DNA of 64,000 nt from JAQVEM01 sp964616545 (GTDB lineage: Bacteria; Actinomycetota; Humimicrobiia; Humimicrobiales; Humimicrobiaceae): assembly GCA_964616545.1 (NCBI GenBank), contig CAZTUA010000053.1, positions 16,588-80,587 on the forward strand. The letters run 5' to 3'. How positions within the stretch are numbered: position 1 is the first letter of the stretch; each line of letters begins with the position of its first letter. A model generated the notes under the pieces. That model was not told the origin of the DNA, did not search any database, and worked only from the letters and a program-made list of their open reading frames with translations. Shown in pieces: positions 17,009-24,922 of this stretch. Both the position numbers and the translations under genes were made by a program.

Positions 17009-17836
17009 TTGAAAAGTAAAATCCCGGACCCCGGGGAAAAAATTAAAATTCAAAAGATTAAAGCTTCCTCCGGCAGGTTAGATTTCCTTGATATTATACC
17101 CCGTGAAGTTCTCTGTTCAATTTCATTAAACAGCCATACCGTTTCCACAGTTTCATGTTCTCCTGTTAATCTAATTGAGCTTGCTGCCGGCTACCTGATA
17201 AATAACGGTTATATCAAGAATTACTCTAATATCAAGCTTCTAAAGATTTGCAGCTATGATAGAACCGGCACAATCGGAAGCAATGATTTATCCTTAAGAG
17301 TAGAAGTAGAAGCGGCATCAACCGGTTATGAAGGTAAACAATCCCGCAAACCTGAATCCATACTGCCAGAATGCAGCAGTATTGATGATTTTATTTCAAA
17401 AAAACGCTTAAAAAAAGTGGGAAGCAATCTCAGAGTTTCTTACAATATTATTTTAGGGTTGAATATGAAAATGGTGAACAGCCAGAAATATAAAAAAGAA
17501 TTTGGAGGATTGCACAGTGCAGCTTTGTTTGATAAAGATGGAAGCCTTATAAATACCATAGAGGATATTGGAAGGCACAATTGTATTGATAAAATTGCAG
17601 GCTATATTTCTATAAAAGGCCTGCCCTCCGATAATAAGATTATATTCACTTCAGGAAGACTGAGCATTGACCTCGTATCCAAAATATGCAAAATGAAAAT
17701 TCCGTTTATTATTACAAACTCATCTGTAACTTTAGGTTCCGCTATCCTTGCAAAAAAAATGAATCTAACCCTTATCGGTTATGCACGGGGCGGCAGGTTT
17801 AATATTTATTCATCTCCACGGAGAATAACAAAGTGA
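17009..17836 (+). CDS. fdhD: formate dehydrogenase accessory sulfurtransferase FdhD
   Basis: 275 aa. FdhD carries sulfur from a cysteine desulfurase to the molybdenum cofactor of formate dehydrogenase, making it active. Family motifs: VNLIELAAGYLINNGYI near residue 55, GGLHSAALF near 167, EDIGRHNCIDKIAG near 188, and the C-terminal FTSGRLSIDLVSKI and GYARGGRFNIY. The usual Cys-x-x-Cys of the E. coli protein near the loop is not present in that form here (SILPECSSIDDF has one Cys), as in many FdhD homologues. The TTG start at 17009 has a weak Shine-Dalgarno. Overlaps the next gene by 4 nt (GTGA). Confidence 0.9.
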   Translation: MKSKIPDPGEKIKIQKIKASSGRLDFLDIIPREVLCSISLNSHTVSTVSCSPVNLIELAAGYLINNGYIKNYSNIKLLKICSYDRTGTIGSNDLSLRVEVEAASTGYEGKQSRKPESILPECSSIDDFISKKRLKKVGSNLRVSYNIILGLNMKMVNSQKYKKEFGGLHSAALFDKDGSLINTIEDIGRHNCIDKIAGYISIKGLPSDNKIIFTSGRLSIDLVSKICKMKIPFIITNSSVTLGSAILAKKMNLTLIGYARGGRFNIYSSPRRITK

Positions 17837-18735
17837 GTTTTACTGGAATAATTCTTGCAGGCGGCAGAGGGAGCAGATTTGGCTTAGATAAATTAAAACT
17901 CAGTATTGGCAGCGTGCCGCTTATGGTAGACCAGATTTTCAAACTTAGTTTTTTTTGTGATGAAATAATAATAAGTACTTCAAACAGGCAATACCCGGTC
18001 ATTTCTTCAGAAATAAGTAAAATTGATTCATATAAGAAAGAATATAATTTTGACACTATAGCTGCAGCCGTACCAGAAAAAGAATTTAATGTTTTTATTA
18101 AAAGGATTACACAACATCCGAACATAAAAATTATTTCTGATGAATACAATTTTAAAAATACACATATAAAAAATGTTTTAAATGTCAGAAATATTAATAG
18201 CCCTGCCGAAAGACCAAATGAGGTATATAAAGAATGCGGACCAATAATGGGCATTTATTCGGGTCTCGTAAATGCAGCTTACTTCTATTCTATTGTTACA
18301 GCATTTGATATGCCTTTTATTTCTTATAAGCTATTAAAATTTCTTACTGATGAATCCAGAACCGATACCGGGCATGAAGTTACCGATAGTTACAGTAAAA
18401 CATATTGTTCCGCAGATAGAAGAGACGCATGCATAATTAAAGGAGAAAAGGGGTTTGAGGTACTCTGTGGATTATACTCAAAAAACTGCACCGGTATTTT
18501 AAAAAAAAATATCGAAATGCATAAATACAAAATATCAGATATTTTTAATTATCTTAATATGGAAATAATTACGGAGAAAAAATTGAGACTACCCGGGATT
18601 GACAATCTTAATTTTTTTAATATAAACTGGTTAGAAGACTATCTTAAATTTAAAAAAATATTACAGGATAAAAAAAATATTATGGGGTCATATAATACTT
18701 TTACAGACGTCTGGAATAATTTCTTTTTTAGATAA
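17833..18735 (+). CDS. mobA: MobA-like molybdenum cofactor guanylyltransferase
   Basis: 300 aa, longer than the usual 190-210. The N-terminal nucleotidyltransferase signature LAGGRGSRFGLDKL (residues 8-21) and the segment KECGPIMGIYSGL plus the metal-binding VTAFDMPFIS near residue 155 are those of MobA, which joins GMP to molybdopterin to give the guanine dinucleotide cofactor. The extra length lies in an insert between the two motifs (about residues 60-125) and a C-terminal tail. The start is a GTG overlapping the fdhD stop, showing tight coupling with the enzyme it serves. Last gene of the plus-strand operon; ends 10 nt from the convergent VOC gene. Confidence 0.85.
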   Translation: MSFTGIILAGGRGSRFGLDKLKLSIGSVPLMVDQIFKLSFFCDEIIISTSNRQYPVISSEISKIDSYKKEYNFDTIAAAVPEKEFNVFIKRITQHPNIKIISDEYNFKNTHIKNVLNVRNINSPAERPNEVYKECGPIMGIYSGLVNAAYFYSIVTAFDMPFISYKLLKFLTDESRTDTGHEVTDSYSKTYCSADRRDACIIKGEKGFEVLCGLYSKNCTGILKKNIEMHKYKISDIFNYLNMEIITEKKLRLPGIDNLNFFNINWLEDYLKFKKILQDKKNIMGSYNTFTDVWNNFFFR

Positions 18736-18745
18736 TTCTATTGGA

Positions 18746-19132
18746 TTAATTAAGTTCAGCAAATACCAGTATATAGCCATTACAATCCCTGACAATAAAT
18801 TCAACAGCACCGTAATCAGTTTTATAAATACCTTTTATGACTTCTACTTTATTTTTTATTCTATTATATATCTCCACAGCATTTTCTGTTTCTATATAAA
18901 TAACCATGGTTCCACCGGTTTCCATATTACTAAATTCAGGAATTGACCCGGTCAGACTATCTCTTGACTGAAACATAATATCATTGTCTTCACATGTTAC
19001 CAGAGCCCACTCAAACTTACCTTTCCCGGGATTAGAGGCAACTAAATCAAAACAGCATAAAATATCCATATAAAAATCTACAGTTTTATTTACATCATCT
19101 ACCATCATATTAGGCGTAATTTTTTTCAACAT
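18746..19132 (-). CDS. VOC (glyoxalase/dioxygenase superfamily) protein
   Basis: 128 aa from the ATG at 19130-19132; AGGAGG lies 13 nt upstream, and the longer reading to 19186 would start inside the previous gene without a better site. Fold pattern: two beta-alpha-beta-beta-beta modules, MVDDVNKTVDFYMDILCCFDL then a second half ending YGAVEFIVRDCNGYILVFAE, typical of VOC proteins. Metal ligands are not obvious in the usual His/Glu positions, so it may be a binding rather than catalytic member. Last gene of the diaphorase operon; its link to that operon is unexplained. Confidence 0.8.
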   Translation of the reverse strand: MLKKITPNMMVDDVNKTVDFYMDILCCFDLVASNPGKGKFEWALVTCEDNDIMFQSRDSLTGSIPEFSNMETGGTMVIYIETENAVEIYNRIKNKVEVIKGIYKTDYGAVEFIVRDCNGYILVFAELN

Positions 19133-19178
19133 CTTACTTTTTACACCTCCTCTCGAGTTAAAGATAACCGGGGGAAGA

Positions 19179-19796
19179 TTAATCACTTACCTGTGGAATT
19201 CTCTCTATGCCATAATTTGAAGGAAATACTCCTGTCGGGCACAGGTCCATGCATTCCATGCAATTTTCACAATATTTAAAGTAAGCAGATTCCGGAATAA
19301 ATACAACCTTTTTATCTGTTCCCCTTCCAACAAATCCTATTGCATTATTTCTCTTAACTTCCCTGCAATACCTCACGCACAGGCCGCATAGAATGCAGTA
19401 ATTATTTTCCTTCCTGAATCTTGTCTCGCTTAAGCCATACTTTTTTGCCAGCTTTTTTATTTCTGGATTGAACGGAAATAATTCAAGGTACAGTTCAACA
19501 AGATTTTTTCTTATCTGTTCTACTTTTGGACTTTCGGTATGAACTATAAGCCCTTCCTCTACCGGATAGGCACAGGAAGCAACTATTTTCGACCTTCCAT
19601 TTTTCTCTATTTCTACAATACACAGCCTGCAGGCGCCATAGGGTTTTACTTTCTCGTGATAACACAGTGCGGGAATATGAATGCCAATTTTTTTTGCTGC
19701 TTTCAGTATGGTACTATTCTTATCTACGCCGACCTTCTGGCCGTCTATATTAATATTAATTTTCTTCTTATCTGAACTCTCTTTTTTTTCATTCAT
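19179..19796 (-). CDS. HoxU/NuoG-N-type iron-sulfur subunit of the second diaphorase module
   Basis: 205 aa, starting at the ATG at 19794-19796 because GGGGG lies 9 nt upstream; another ATG six nt earlier is too close to it. Residues about 15-90 form a [2Fe-2S] ferredoxin domain with LCYHEKVKPYGACRLC. Residues 130-195 carry two [4Fe-4S] sites (CILCGLCVRYC and CENCMECMDLC). The His-Cys N5 cluster found in NuoG and in FdhA here is absent (LFPFNPEIKKLAKKYG replaces it). This is the size and layout of HoxU, the subunit that links a NuoF-like flavoprotein to a hydrogenase or other partner. No hydrogenase gene is present in this window, so the acceptor is unknown. Confidence 0.88.
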   Translation of the reverse strand: MNEKKESSDKKKININIDGQKVGVDKNSTILKAAKKIGIHIPALCYHEKVKPYGACRLCIVEIEKNGRSKIVASCAYPVEEGLIVHTESPKVEQIRKNLVELYLELFPFNPEIKKLAKKYGLSETRFRKENNYCILCGLCVRYCREVKRNNAIGFVGRGTDKKVVFIPESAYFKYCENCMECMDLCPTGVFPSNYGIERIPQVSD

Positions 19797-19846
19797 AATC
19801 ATATTCCCCCGGTTATAAAATGTTATTAAAATATTTTTTTATGGTC

Positions 19847-21784
19847 TTACTGTCCACCAGAGTCCGCCATACCTTTTACTTCTTCTTTCACTTCCTCTTC
19901 CTCCAGACCCGAACCCGTTTTTACATCAATTGCGCTGTATTTTTCCGGACAGGCTTCAATACATGAACCGCACTTGATGCATACTTTGCTGTCTATTGCA
20001 TGCGGCTTTTTATCCTCTCCGCTTATCGCGCCTACCGGACACACCTTTACACAGCTTCCGCAGCCGGCACATTTATCAGCATTTATGACATAATTTATTA
20101 AAGGCAGACATACCTTTGCAGGACAGGTATTGTAATAAATATGTGCCTCATATTCCTCCCTAAAATACTTTAGTGTTGTAAGTACTATATTCGGGGCAGT
20201 GGCTCCCAGGGCACACATGGAAGCTTCTCTAAGCAATAATGATAAATCTGCCAGAAGTTTTAGATCCTCCTCACGACCTTTCCCTTCCATTATTCTTTCA
20301 TAGATATAAATCATCTGTCTCAGGCCCTCCCTGCAGGGAACACATTTCCCGCAGGACTCATCGGCCAAAAATTTTAAGAAATAATGGGCTACATTTACCA
20401 TGCAGGAAGTTTCGTCCATTACTACCATACCCCCTGAACCCATCATTGATCCTGCTTCTGTCAGTGCATCAAAATCTACCGGCAGGTCAAGAAGCTGCTC
20501 TGGTATTACCCCGCCAGAAGGGCCCCCGGTCTGTACCGCCTTAAATTTTTTATTATCCTTTATTCCTCCACCAATTTTATAAATAATATCCCTCAAGGTA
20601 GCGCCCATGGGTACTTCAACCAGTCCAGTATTTTTTACCTTGCCGACAAGAGAAAATATTTTTGTACCGCTGCTTTTTTTTGTTCCGATACTTCTAAACC
20701 AGCTGAATCCATTTTTAATAATTAACGGGACATTTGCGAATGTCTCTACATTATTTAAATTGGTTGGTTTTCCCCACAGACCACTTATAGAGGTATGTAT
20801 ATATTTCAATCTGGGTTCTCCCACACTGCCTTCAATCGCAGCAACAAGAGCGCTTGATTCTCCTGATACATATGAGCCTGCCCCTCTATGAATTTTTAAA
20901 TCAAAATCAAACCCCGAATTTAAAATATTTTTACCTATAAATCCATATTCTTCAGCCTGTTTAATTGCTATATTTACATTTTCCACCGTTACAGGATATT
21001 CCTGCCTGACATAAATAAATCCTTTATTAGAGCCTATGGCATATGCTCCTATTATTAATCCTTCCAGAACGCTGTGCGGATTCCCTTCCAGTATTCCTCT
21101 ATCCATATAAGCACCGGGGTCACCTTCGTCAGCATTGACAATTATATATTTTGGTTCACCTTCTGCATTCCTCGTAGTCTCCCATTTAATGCCAGCCGGA
21201 AAACCTCCTCCTCCCCGGCCCCTCAGGTTAGACTTCTTAACCTCTTCAATAACTTCTTCAGGACTCATCCTCTCAAGAACCTCTGCAAGAGCCTGGTATC
21301 CTCCAATCCTTATATAATCATCAATGCTCCCTGAATCTATCTTCAGGTGGCTATCCATAAGAACTCTTTTCTGGTACTTATAAAAAGGGATATCTGATTC
21401 TTTTTTAATTGGTTCCCCATCACTATCTTTATAAAGGAGCCTTTCTACTATTTCACCTTTTAAAGTTTTCTGGATTATCTCTGCTATATCCTCCCTTTTT
21501 ACCCTCAGGTAACAGACGTCCTGCGGGTATACCACCATAATCGGCCCCATTTCGCAGTACCCGTGGCAGCCCGTTCTCCGAATAATGATTTTATCTCTGT
21601 ATTTTGAATGGTTTTTATTTATTTCATCAACCATACTGCTGTAAATGTCTCCTGATGAATAAGCTTTACATCCAGGCCCGTTGCACAGAGAAAATATTAT
21701 ATCAGCACTTTTTAATTCATCCTGCAGCTTATCTGCTTTTTTTTGCAAATCCTTAAGAGAATTTATTTTATTGCTGTCAGCCAT
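19847..21784 (-). CDS. HoxF/HydB/HndC-like NAD(P)H flavoprotein with C-terminal ferredoxin domain
   Basis: 645 aa. N-terminal thioredoxin-like [2Fe-2S] domain with complete ligands Cys34, Cys39, Cys73, Cys77. The FMN motif GRGGGGFPAGIKWE starts at residue 189, then ADEGDPGAYMDRGILEG and GAGSYVSGESSALVAAIEG for nucleotide binding, and the [4Fe-4S] site ESCGKCVPCREG. The last 80 residues are a 2[4Fe-4S] ferredoxin (CAGCGSCVKVCP and CIKCGSCIEACP) and an acidic tail. This domain set is known from electron-bifurcating hydrogenases and NADP-reducing hydrogenases. AGGAAGG precedes the ATG by 6 nt. It is a paralogue of the formate dehydrogenase flavoprotein, but retains the full cluster set. Confidence 0.93.
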   Translation of the reverse strand: MADSNKINSLKDLQKKADKLQDELKSADIIFSLCNGPGCKAYSSGDIYSSMVDEINKNHSKYRDKIIIRRTGCHGYCEMGPIMVVYPQDVCYLRVKREDIAEIIQKTLKGEIVERLLYKDSDGEPIKKESDIPFYKYQKRVLMDSHLKIDSGSIDDYIRIGGYQALAEVLERMSPEEVIEEVKKSNLRGRGGGGFPAGIKWETTRNAEGEPKYIIVNADEGDPGAYMDRGILEGNPHSVLEGLIIGAYAIGSNKGFIYVRQEYPVTVENVNIAIKQAEEYGFIGKNILNSGFDFDLKIHRGAGSYVSGESSALVAAIEGSVGEPRLKYIHTSISGLWGKPTNLNNVETFANVPLIIKNGFSWFRSIGTKKSSGTKIFSLVGKVKNTGLVEVPMGATLRDIIYKIGGGIKDNKKFKAVQTGGPSGGVIPEQLLDLPVDFDALTEAGSMMGSGGMVVMDETSCMVNVAHYFLKFLADESCGKCVPCREGLRQMIYIYERIMEGKGREEDLKLLADLSLLLREASMCALGATAPNIVLTTLKYFREEYEAHIYYNTCPAKVCLPLINYVINADKCAGCGSCVKVCPVGAISGEDKKPHAIDSKVCIKCGSCIEACPEKYSAIDVKTGSGLEEEEVKEEVKGMADSGGQ

Positions 21785-21830
21785 TTTGAACCTTCCTCTT
21801 TATTTGTTTAAAATTCTTATATTTTTATTT

Positions 21831-22817
21831 TTAGTTAAATTGTTTTAATATTTTTTTCAATTCACCTGTAGAGGGATTGCTATAATACTTATTGCCTATC
21901 ATTGCCACCGGACCCAGCGCACAGCAACCAAGACAATTAACCGTGCTTAAAGCAAACTTATAATCACCCGTGGTGTCTCCGGGTTTTATTCCCAGGATAT
22001 TCACAATTCTCTGGAGCAGTTTCATTGCCCCCCTTACATGGCAGGCTGTGCCCATGCAAACTACAATTTGATTTCTGCCCTGCGGCTCCAGATTAAAATA
22101 CTTATAAAAAGTAGTGATACCATAGATACTGGTAAGGGGGACGTCCAGTCTGTTGCTTATATACAGTAGAATGTGTTTTGGGAGCCACCTGTACTCGTTC
22201 TGGATATCAAGCAGTATCTGAATTAAATCACTTCTACGGTCATCATAGTTATTTATTATTTTATCTACTTTTCCAAAATCTTTTATTGCATCTTCCAATG
22301 CCCACTCCTTTTCTCTTTTTACTTTTTTTAAATCACCGAGCCATTCGGTTAGCTGACTCTGAATAGCGTTTATTCTTTCCATATCCGCATAATTTTTCCG
22401 GGTACTTTCATAATTGAAATCTGGAGGATTTTCAGCATAAAATTCTGTATCTCTTTTAATGTTAGTTTCTTTTTTAACCTTTTGCTGTTTAATCTTCTCT
22501 TCTTTATAATCCTTACTGCGCCGGGCAATATCCAGGCCTGTTTTTATCCTATATACTGCCCTGTTATTCTCATAACCCGCTTTTTCTATCACGCCCTCTT
22601 TTTCCAATAATTTTAAATTTCTATAAACCGTTGCCTGGCCTATTTTTGGATATTTCCTGTGCGATAATAAAAATAGCTCTTCGGCACTTAGATTTTTGCT
22701 ATTTTCCAGAAAGGTTTCCAGTAAGATTATCCGGGTCCCTGTAAGTCTTAAACCGCTGCTTTTAATCTTCTGCTTATACTTGCCGATATTTTTCTTACCG
22801 GCTTTTCGTGTACTCAT
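21831..22817 (-). CDS. fusion of a Fur-type winged helix to a NuoE-like [2Fe-2S] subunit
   Basis: 328 aa in one uninterrupted frame. Residues about 12-92 match the DNA-binding half of Fur/PerR/Zur: LRLTGTRIILLETFLEN, AEELFLLSHRKYPKIGQATVYRNLKLLEKEGVIEK, with GQATVYRNLKLL as recognition helix. The metal-binding and dimerisation half (His/Cys-rich) is absent. A charged, probably coiled linker spans 93-190. Residues about 190-328 are a full NuoE domain with [2Fe-2S] ligands Cys254, Cys259, Cys295 and Cys299. As a NuoE unit it should pair with the flavoprotein encoded next. The joined DNA-binding domain suggests a subunit that also reports the redox state of the diaphorase to its own promoter; this is inference. 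A perfect Fur-type operator lies 35-57 nt upstream. No Shine-Dalgarno is visible and the predicted leader is only about 11 nt. Confidence 0.9.
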   Translation of the reverse strand: MSTRKAGKKNIGKYKQKIKSSGLRLTGTRIILLETFLENSKNLSAEELFLLSHRKYPKIGQATVYRNLKLLEKEGVIEKAGYENNRAVYRIKTGLDIARRSKDYKEEKIKQQKVKKETNIKRDTEFYAENPPDFNYESTRKNYADMERINAIQSQLTEWLGDLKKVKREKEWALEDAIKDFGKVDKIINNYDDRRSDLIQILLDIQNEYRWLPKHILLYISNRLDVPLTSIYGITTFYKYFNLEPQGRNQIVVCMGTACHVRGAMKLLQRIVNILGIKPGDTTGDYKFALSTVNCLGCCALGPVAMIGNKYYSNPSTGELKKILKQFN

Positions 22818-22834
22818 TTTTTTAAATCTGACTG

Positions 22835-22840
22835 ATTATA
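22835..22840 (-). promoter_or_regulatory. -10 element of the Fur-NuoE operon
   Basis: Minus-strand TATAAT, 18-23 nt before the ATG. The -35 region (about 22856-22863, TTATCA-like) lies inside the Fur-type operator, so a bound repressor would block RNA polymerase. The predicted start of transcription is near 22828. Confidence 0.5.
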
Positions 22841-22851
22841 TAATATTAGTG

Positions 22852-22874
22852 ATAATGATAATGATTATCATTAT
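22852..22874. promoter_or_regulatory. Fur/PerR-family operator (perfect 11-1-11 inverted repeat)
   Basis: The core TGATAAT-G-ATTATCA (22856-22870) is a perfect 7-1-7 inverted repeat identical to the consensus described for Bacillus Fur, and symmetry continues four more base pairs on each side. A further GATAAT-like half site follows at 22881-22886. It overlaps the -35 region of the gene encoding the Fur-NuoE fusion. Confidence 0.85.
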
Positions 22875-23018
22875 GATATATGATAATACTACCAGTTTTT
22901 ATTTTGTCAATCTTTTTTATTTTTCGGACCAATTAAGCAGATAAGGAGAGGTTTTGTAAAAGTATAATTAGAGAGGTGCGATTTATGAAAACATTCTGTT
23001 TGCGTGGCTCCTAAAAGA

Positions 23019-23825
23019 TCAATAGATTATTACTTTCACGCCGAGCGGCAGCATCTCATACAGCCACCTGGCATTTTCCACTTCCAGCCTGATACATCCA
23101 TGGCTGGCAGGGCTTCCCAGCTTTTCGTATTCTTCCTCAATTATATTATTGTCTCCATCAAATGGGACACTGTGAAATAGATACTCATTATAAAATCTTA
23201 CCCAGTGATAGGCTCCCATACTGTACTTTTTGGACCAGAAATATCCACCTTTATGTGTGGTCTTAAACTCTCCTACTGGAGTCGGCTTCTCATCCGTCCC
23301 CCCGGAGCATATCCATTCTTTTAACAGATTATCATTGTAATATATCAGAACCTTCTGGCTGCTTAGATCCACTTCTATCCTGAAATTGTCGCTGTCGCTG
23401 TAATCAACCTCTATTGTATTATCCTGAGAAGGATTATTACTTTCTTCTCTTATTTCTCCGCTGCCTGGCTGTTCCTTTTCTTCCATGATATTATCCTCTA
23501 TAATTTCCTCTTCCTGATTTATTTCTTCCTCCCGATTTTTCATAGCGGTTCCACTTTCGAAATTACCTTCGCCTCCGGTTATCTCCTGTGGCTCTGGAAA
23601 AACCGGGCTTCCGGTACCGGCTACATAATCTCCTTTAAACTCTTCATTTCCTGCTGCAGAGATGTCAGTGCTGCCAATCCTGGCCGCTGCAGGCTTTCCT
23701 GTTATTATTCCGGTATTATCCGTGCATGAAATACAGATAACGCCGGCAAATATGAGAACCAGCAGGAGAATGGCTGCATTAATCCATGGCCTTATATTTC
23801 TTTTTATAAATTTAATCAATTCCAA
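23019..23825 (-). CDS. L,D-transpeptidase (YkuD domain), membrane-anchored
   Basis: 268 aa. A hydrophobic helix (about residues 14-34) anchors or exports the protein. Residues 35-140 are a low-complexity, Glu/Asn/Ser-rich linker crossing the wall. Residues 145-268 are a YkuD domain with the catalytic SHGCIRLEVENARWLY motif; the His-Gly-Cys triplet holds the nucleophilic cysteine that makes 3-3 peptidoglycan cross-links. ISC after the helix is not a convincing lipobox. The TTG start at 23823-23825 is weakly supported. It lies upstream of the Fur-NuoE gene on the same strand, separated by about 200 nt containing that gene's promoter. Confidence 0.87.
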   Translation of the reverse strand: MELIKFIKRNIRPWINAAILLLVLIFAGVICISCTDNTGIITGKPAAARIGSTDISAAGNEEFKGDYVAGTGSPVFPEPQEITGGEGNFESGTAMKNREEEINQEEEIIEDNIMEEKEQPGSGEIREESNNPSQDNTIEVDYSDSDNFRIEVDLSSQKVLIYYNDNLLKEWICSGGTDEKPTPVGEFKTTHKGGYFWSKKYSMGAYHWVRFYNEYLFHSVPFDGDNNIIEEEYEKLGSPASHGCIRLEVENARWLYEMLPLGVKVIIY

Positions 23826-23984
23826 CCACCAGTTTAAACATATTATATAATCATAGAACTCAGAAACAGATAGGTTTTATAAAAATAAGCTACTGCAACT
23901 ATCAATAAATTATATAATAATCCAGAGAAACATTAAATTATATTAATAAATTTTGTCCCTGACTTTAATATTGCATTTCTAAAA

Positions 23985-23993
23985 TGTTATAAT
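23985..23993 (+). promoter_or_regulatory. extended -10 promoter of the ATP-cone nuclease gene
   Basis: TGTTATAAT, identical to the element ahead of the formate dehydrogenase operon. No good -35 is visible. Predicted leader about 35 nt. Confidence 0.5.
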
Positions 23994-24035
23994 GTAGTTT
24001 TAAAATAACATCTAAAATATTTTCCGGGCAATTTT

Positions 24036-24875
24036 ATGGCAAAAAATATTATTAAAGCAGACGGTACTGCAGAACCTTATAACGAAGAAAAGGCAAGGTT
24101 ATCTTTTTTAAAAGCCGGTGCTTCACAGAAAGTAGCCAGACGCGCCGCAAGAGAGCTTACCGGCTCAATAAAAAACAACATGACAACCACACAGATTTAT
24201 GACAGAGCCCTTCACCAGCTGGAAAAGCTTGAGCCAAAATCTGCACTCAGGTATTCCCTTAAAAAAGCTATTATGGATATGGGGCCGGAAGGGTTTGTTT
24301 TTGAGAAATATATAGCAAAAGTTTTACAGGAATATGGCTATAATGCTGAAGTTGGGCAATTCGTAAAGGGGTATTGCATTGAGCACGAGGTTGATGTTAT
24401 AGCAAAAAAAGAAGGTAAAATTTACATGATTGAGTGCAAGTACCGGAATTCGCCGGGGACAAAATCTGATGTGCAGACCGCGCTTTATCTAAACAGCAGA
24501 TTTATGGATATAGAAAAAGCCTTTATAAAAAAAAATGGCATAACCGGCGGTTCTATCGAAGGCTGGCTGGTTACCAATACAAAATGTACCTCTGACGCAA
24601 AAAAATACGCCCGCTGTGTCGGCTTAAAAATAATGGCCTGGCAATATCCTGAAGTTGAAAACCTTCAGTATTTTATAGAATCAAAAAAACTCTATCCTTT
24701 AAGCATCCTTCGTACAATTACGGGAAAACAAAAAGTAAAACTTTTTAATTCTAATATTATCCTCGTAAAAGAACTCTTTAATTTTAAAATGGAAAGCCTT
24801 TCGGGGCTCTTATCAATAAACTACCAGAAAGCTGAGAATATTCTCCACGAATCAAAGATACTCATGCAGGATTAA
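24036..24875 (+). CDS. ATP-cone domain fused to an Mrr-like PD-(D/E)xK nuclease domain
   Basis: 279 aa. Residues 3-90 are an ATP-cone, the nucleotide-sensing domain of ribonucleotide reductases and NrdR (IIKADGTAEPYNEEKARLSF, with TTTQIYDRALHQLEKL). Residues about 93-200 carry the restriction-endonuclease-like core: Asp120 in HEVDVIA and Glu133/Lys135 in YMIECKYRN, preceded by a helix with an acidic residue (GPEGFVFEKYIAKVLQEYGY). The C-terminal 80 residues end in a helical region (LSGLLSINYQKAENILHESK). Proteins of this layout are known but uncharacterised; a nuclease gated by ATP/dATP level is a fair inference. It stands alone, with no methylase nearby. Confidence 0.85.
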   Translation: MAKNIIKADGTAEPYNEEKARLSFLKAGASQKVARRAARELTGSIKNNMTTTQIYDRALHQLEKLEPKSALRYSLKKAIMDMGPEGFVFEKYIAKVLQEYGYNAEVGQFVKGYCIEHEVDVIAKKEGKIYMIECKYRNSPGTKSDVQTALYLNSRFMDIEKAFIKKNGITGGSIEGWLVTNTKCTSDAKKYARCVGLKIMAWQYPEVENLQYFIESKKLYPLSILRTITGKQKVKLFNSNIILVKELFNFKMESLSGLLSINYQKAENILHESKILMQD

Positions 24876-24922
24876 TTTAGGGCAGATAGTTTACCCCTGA
24901 TACGAACATGGAAACAGAAGCT

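Noticed and set aside
22985..23014. Nine-codon plus-strand reading MKTFCLRGS with GAGAGG upstream
   Set aside because: Too short to support, no gene follows on that strand, and it runs into the 3' end of the L,D-transpeptidase gene.
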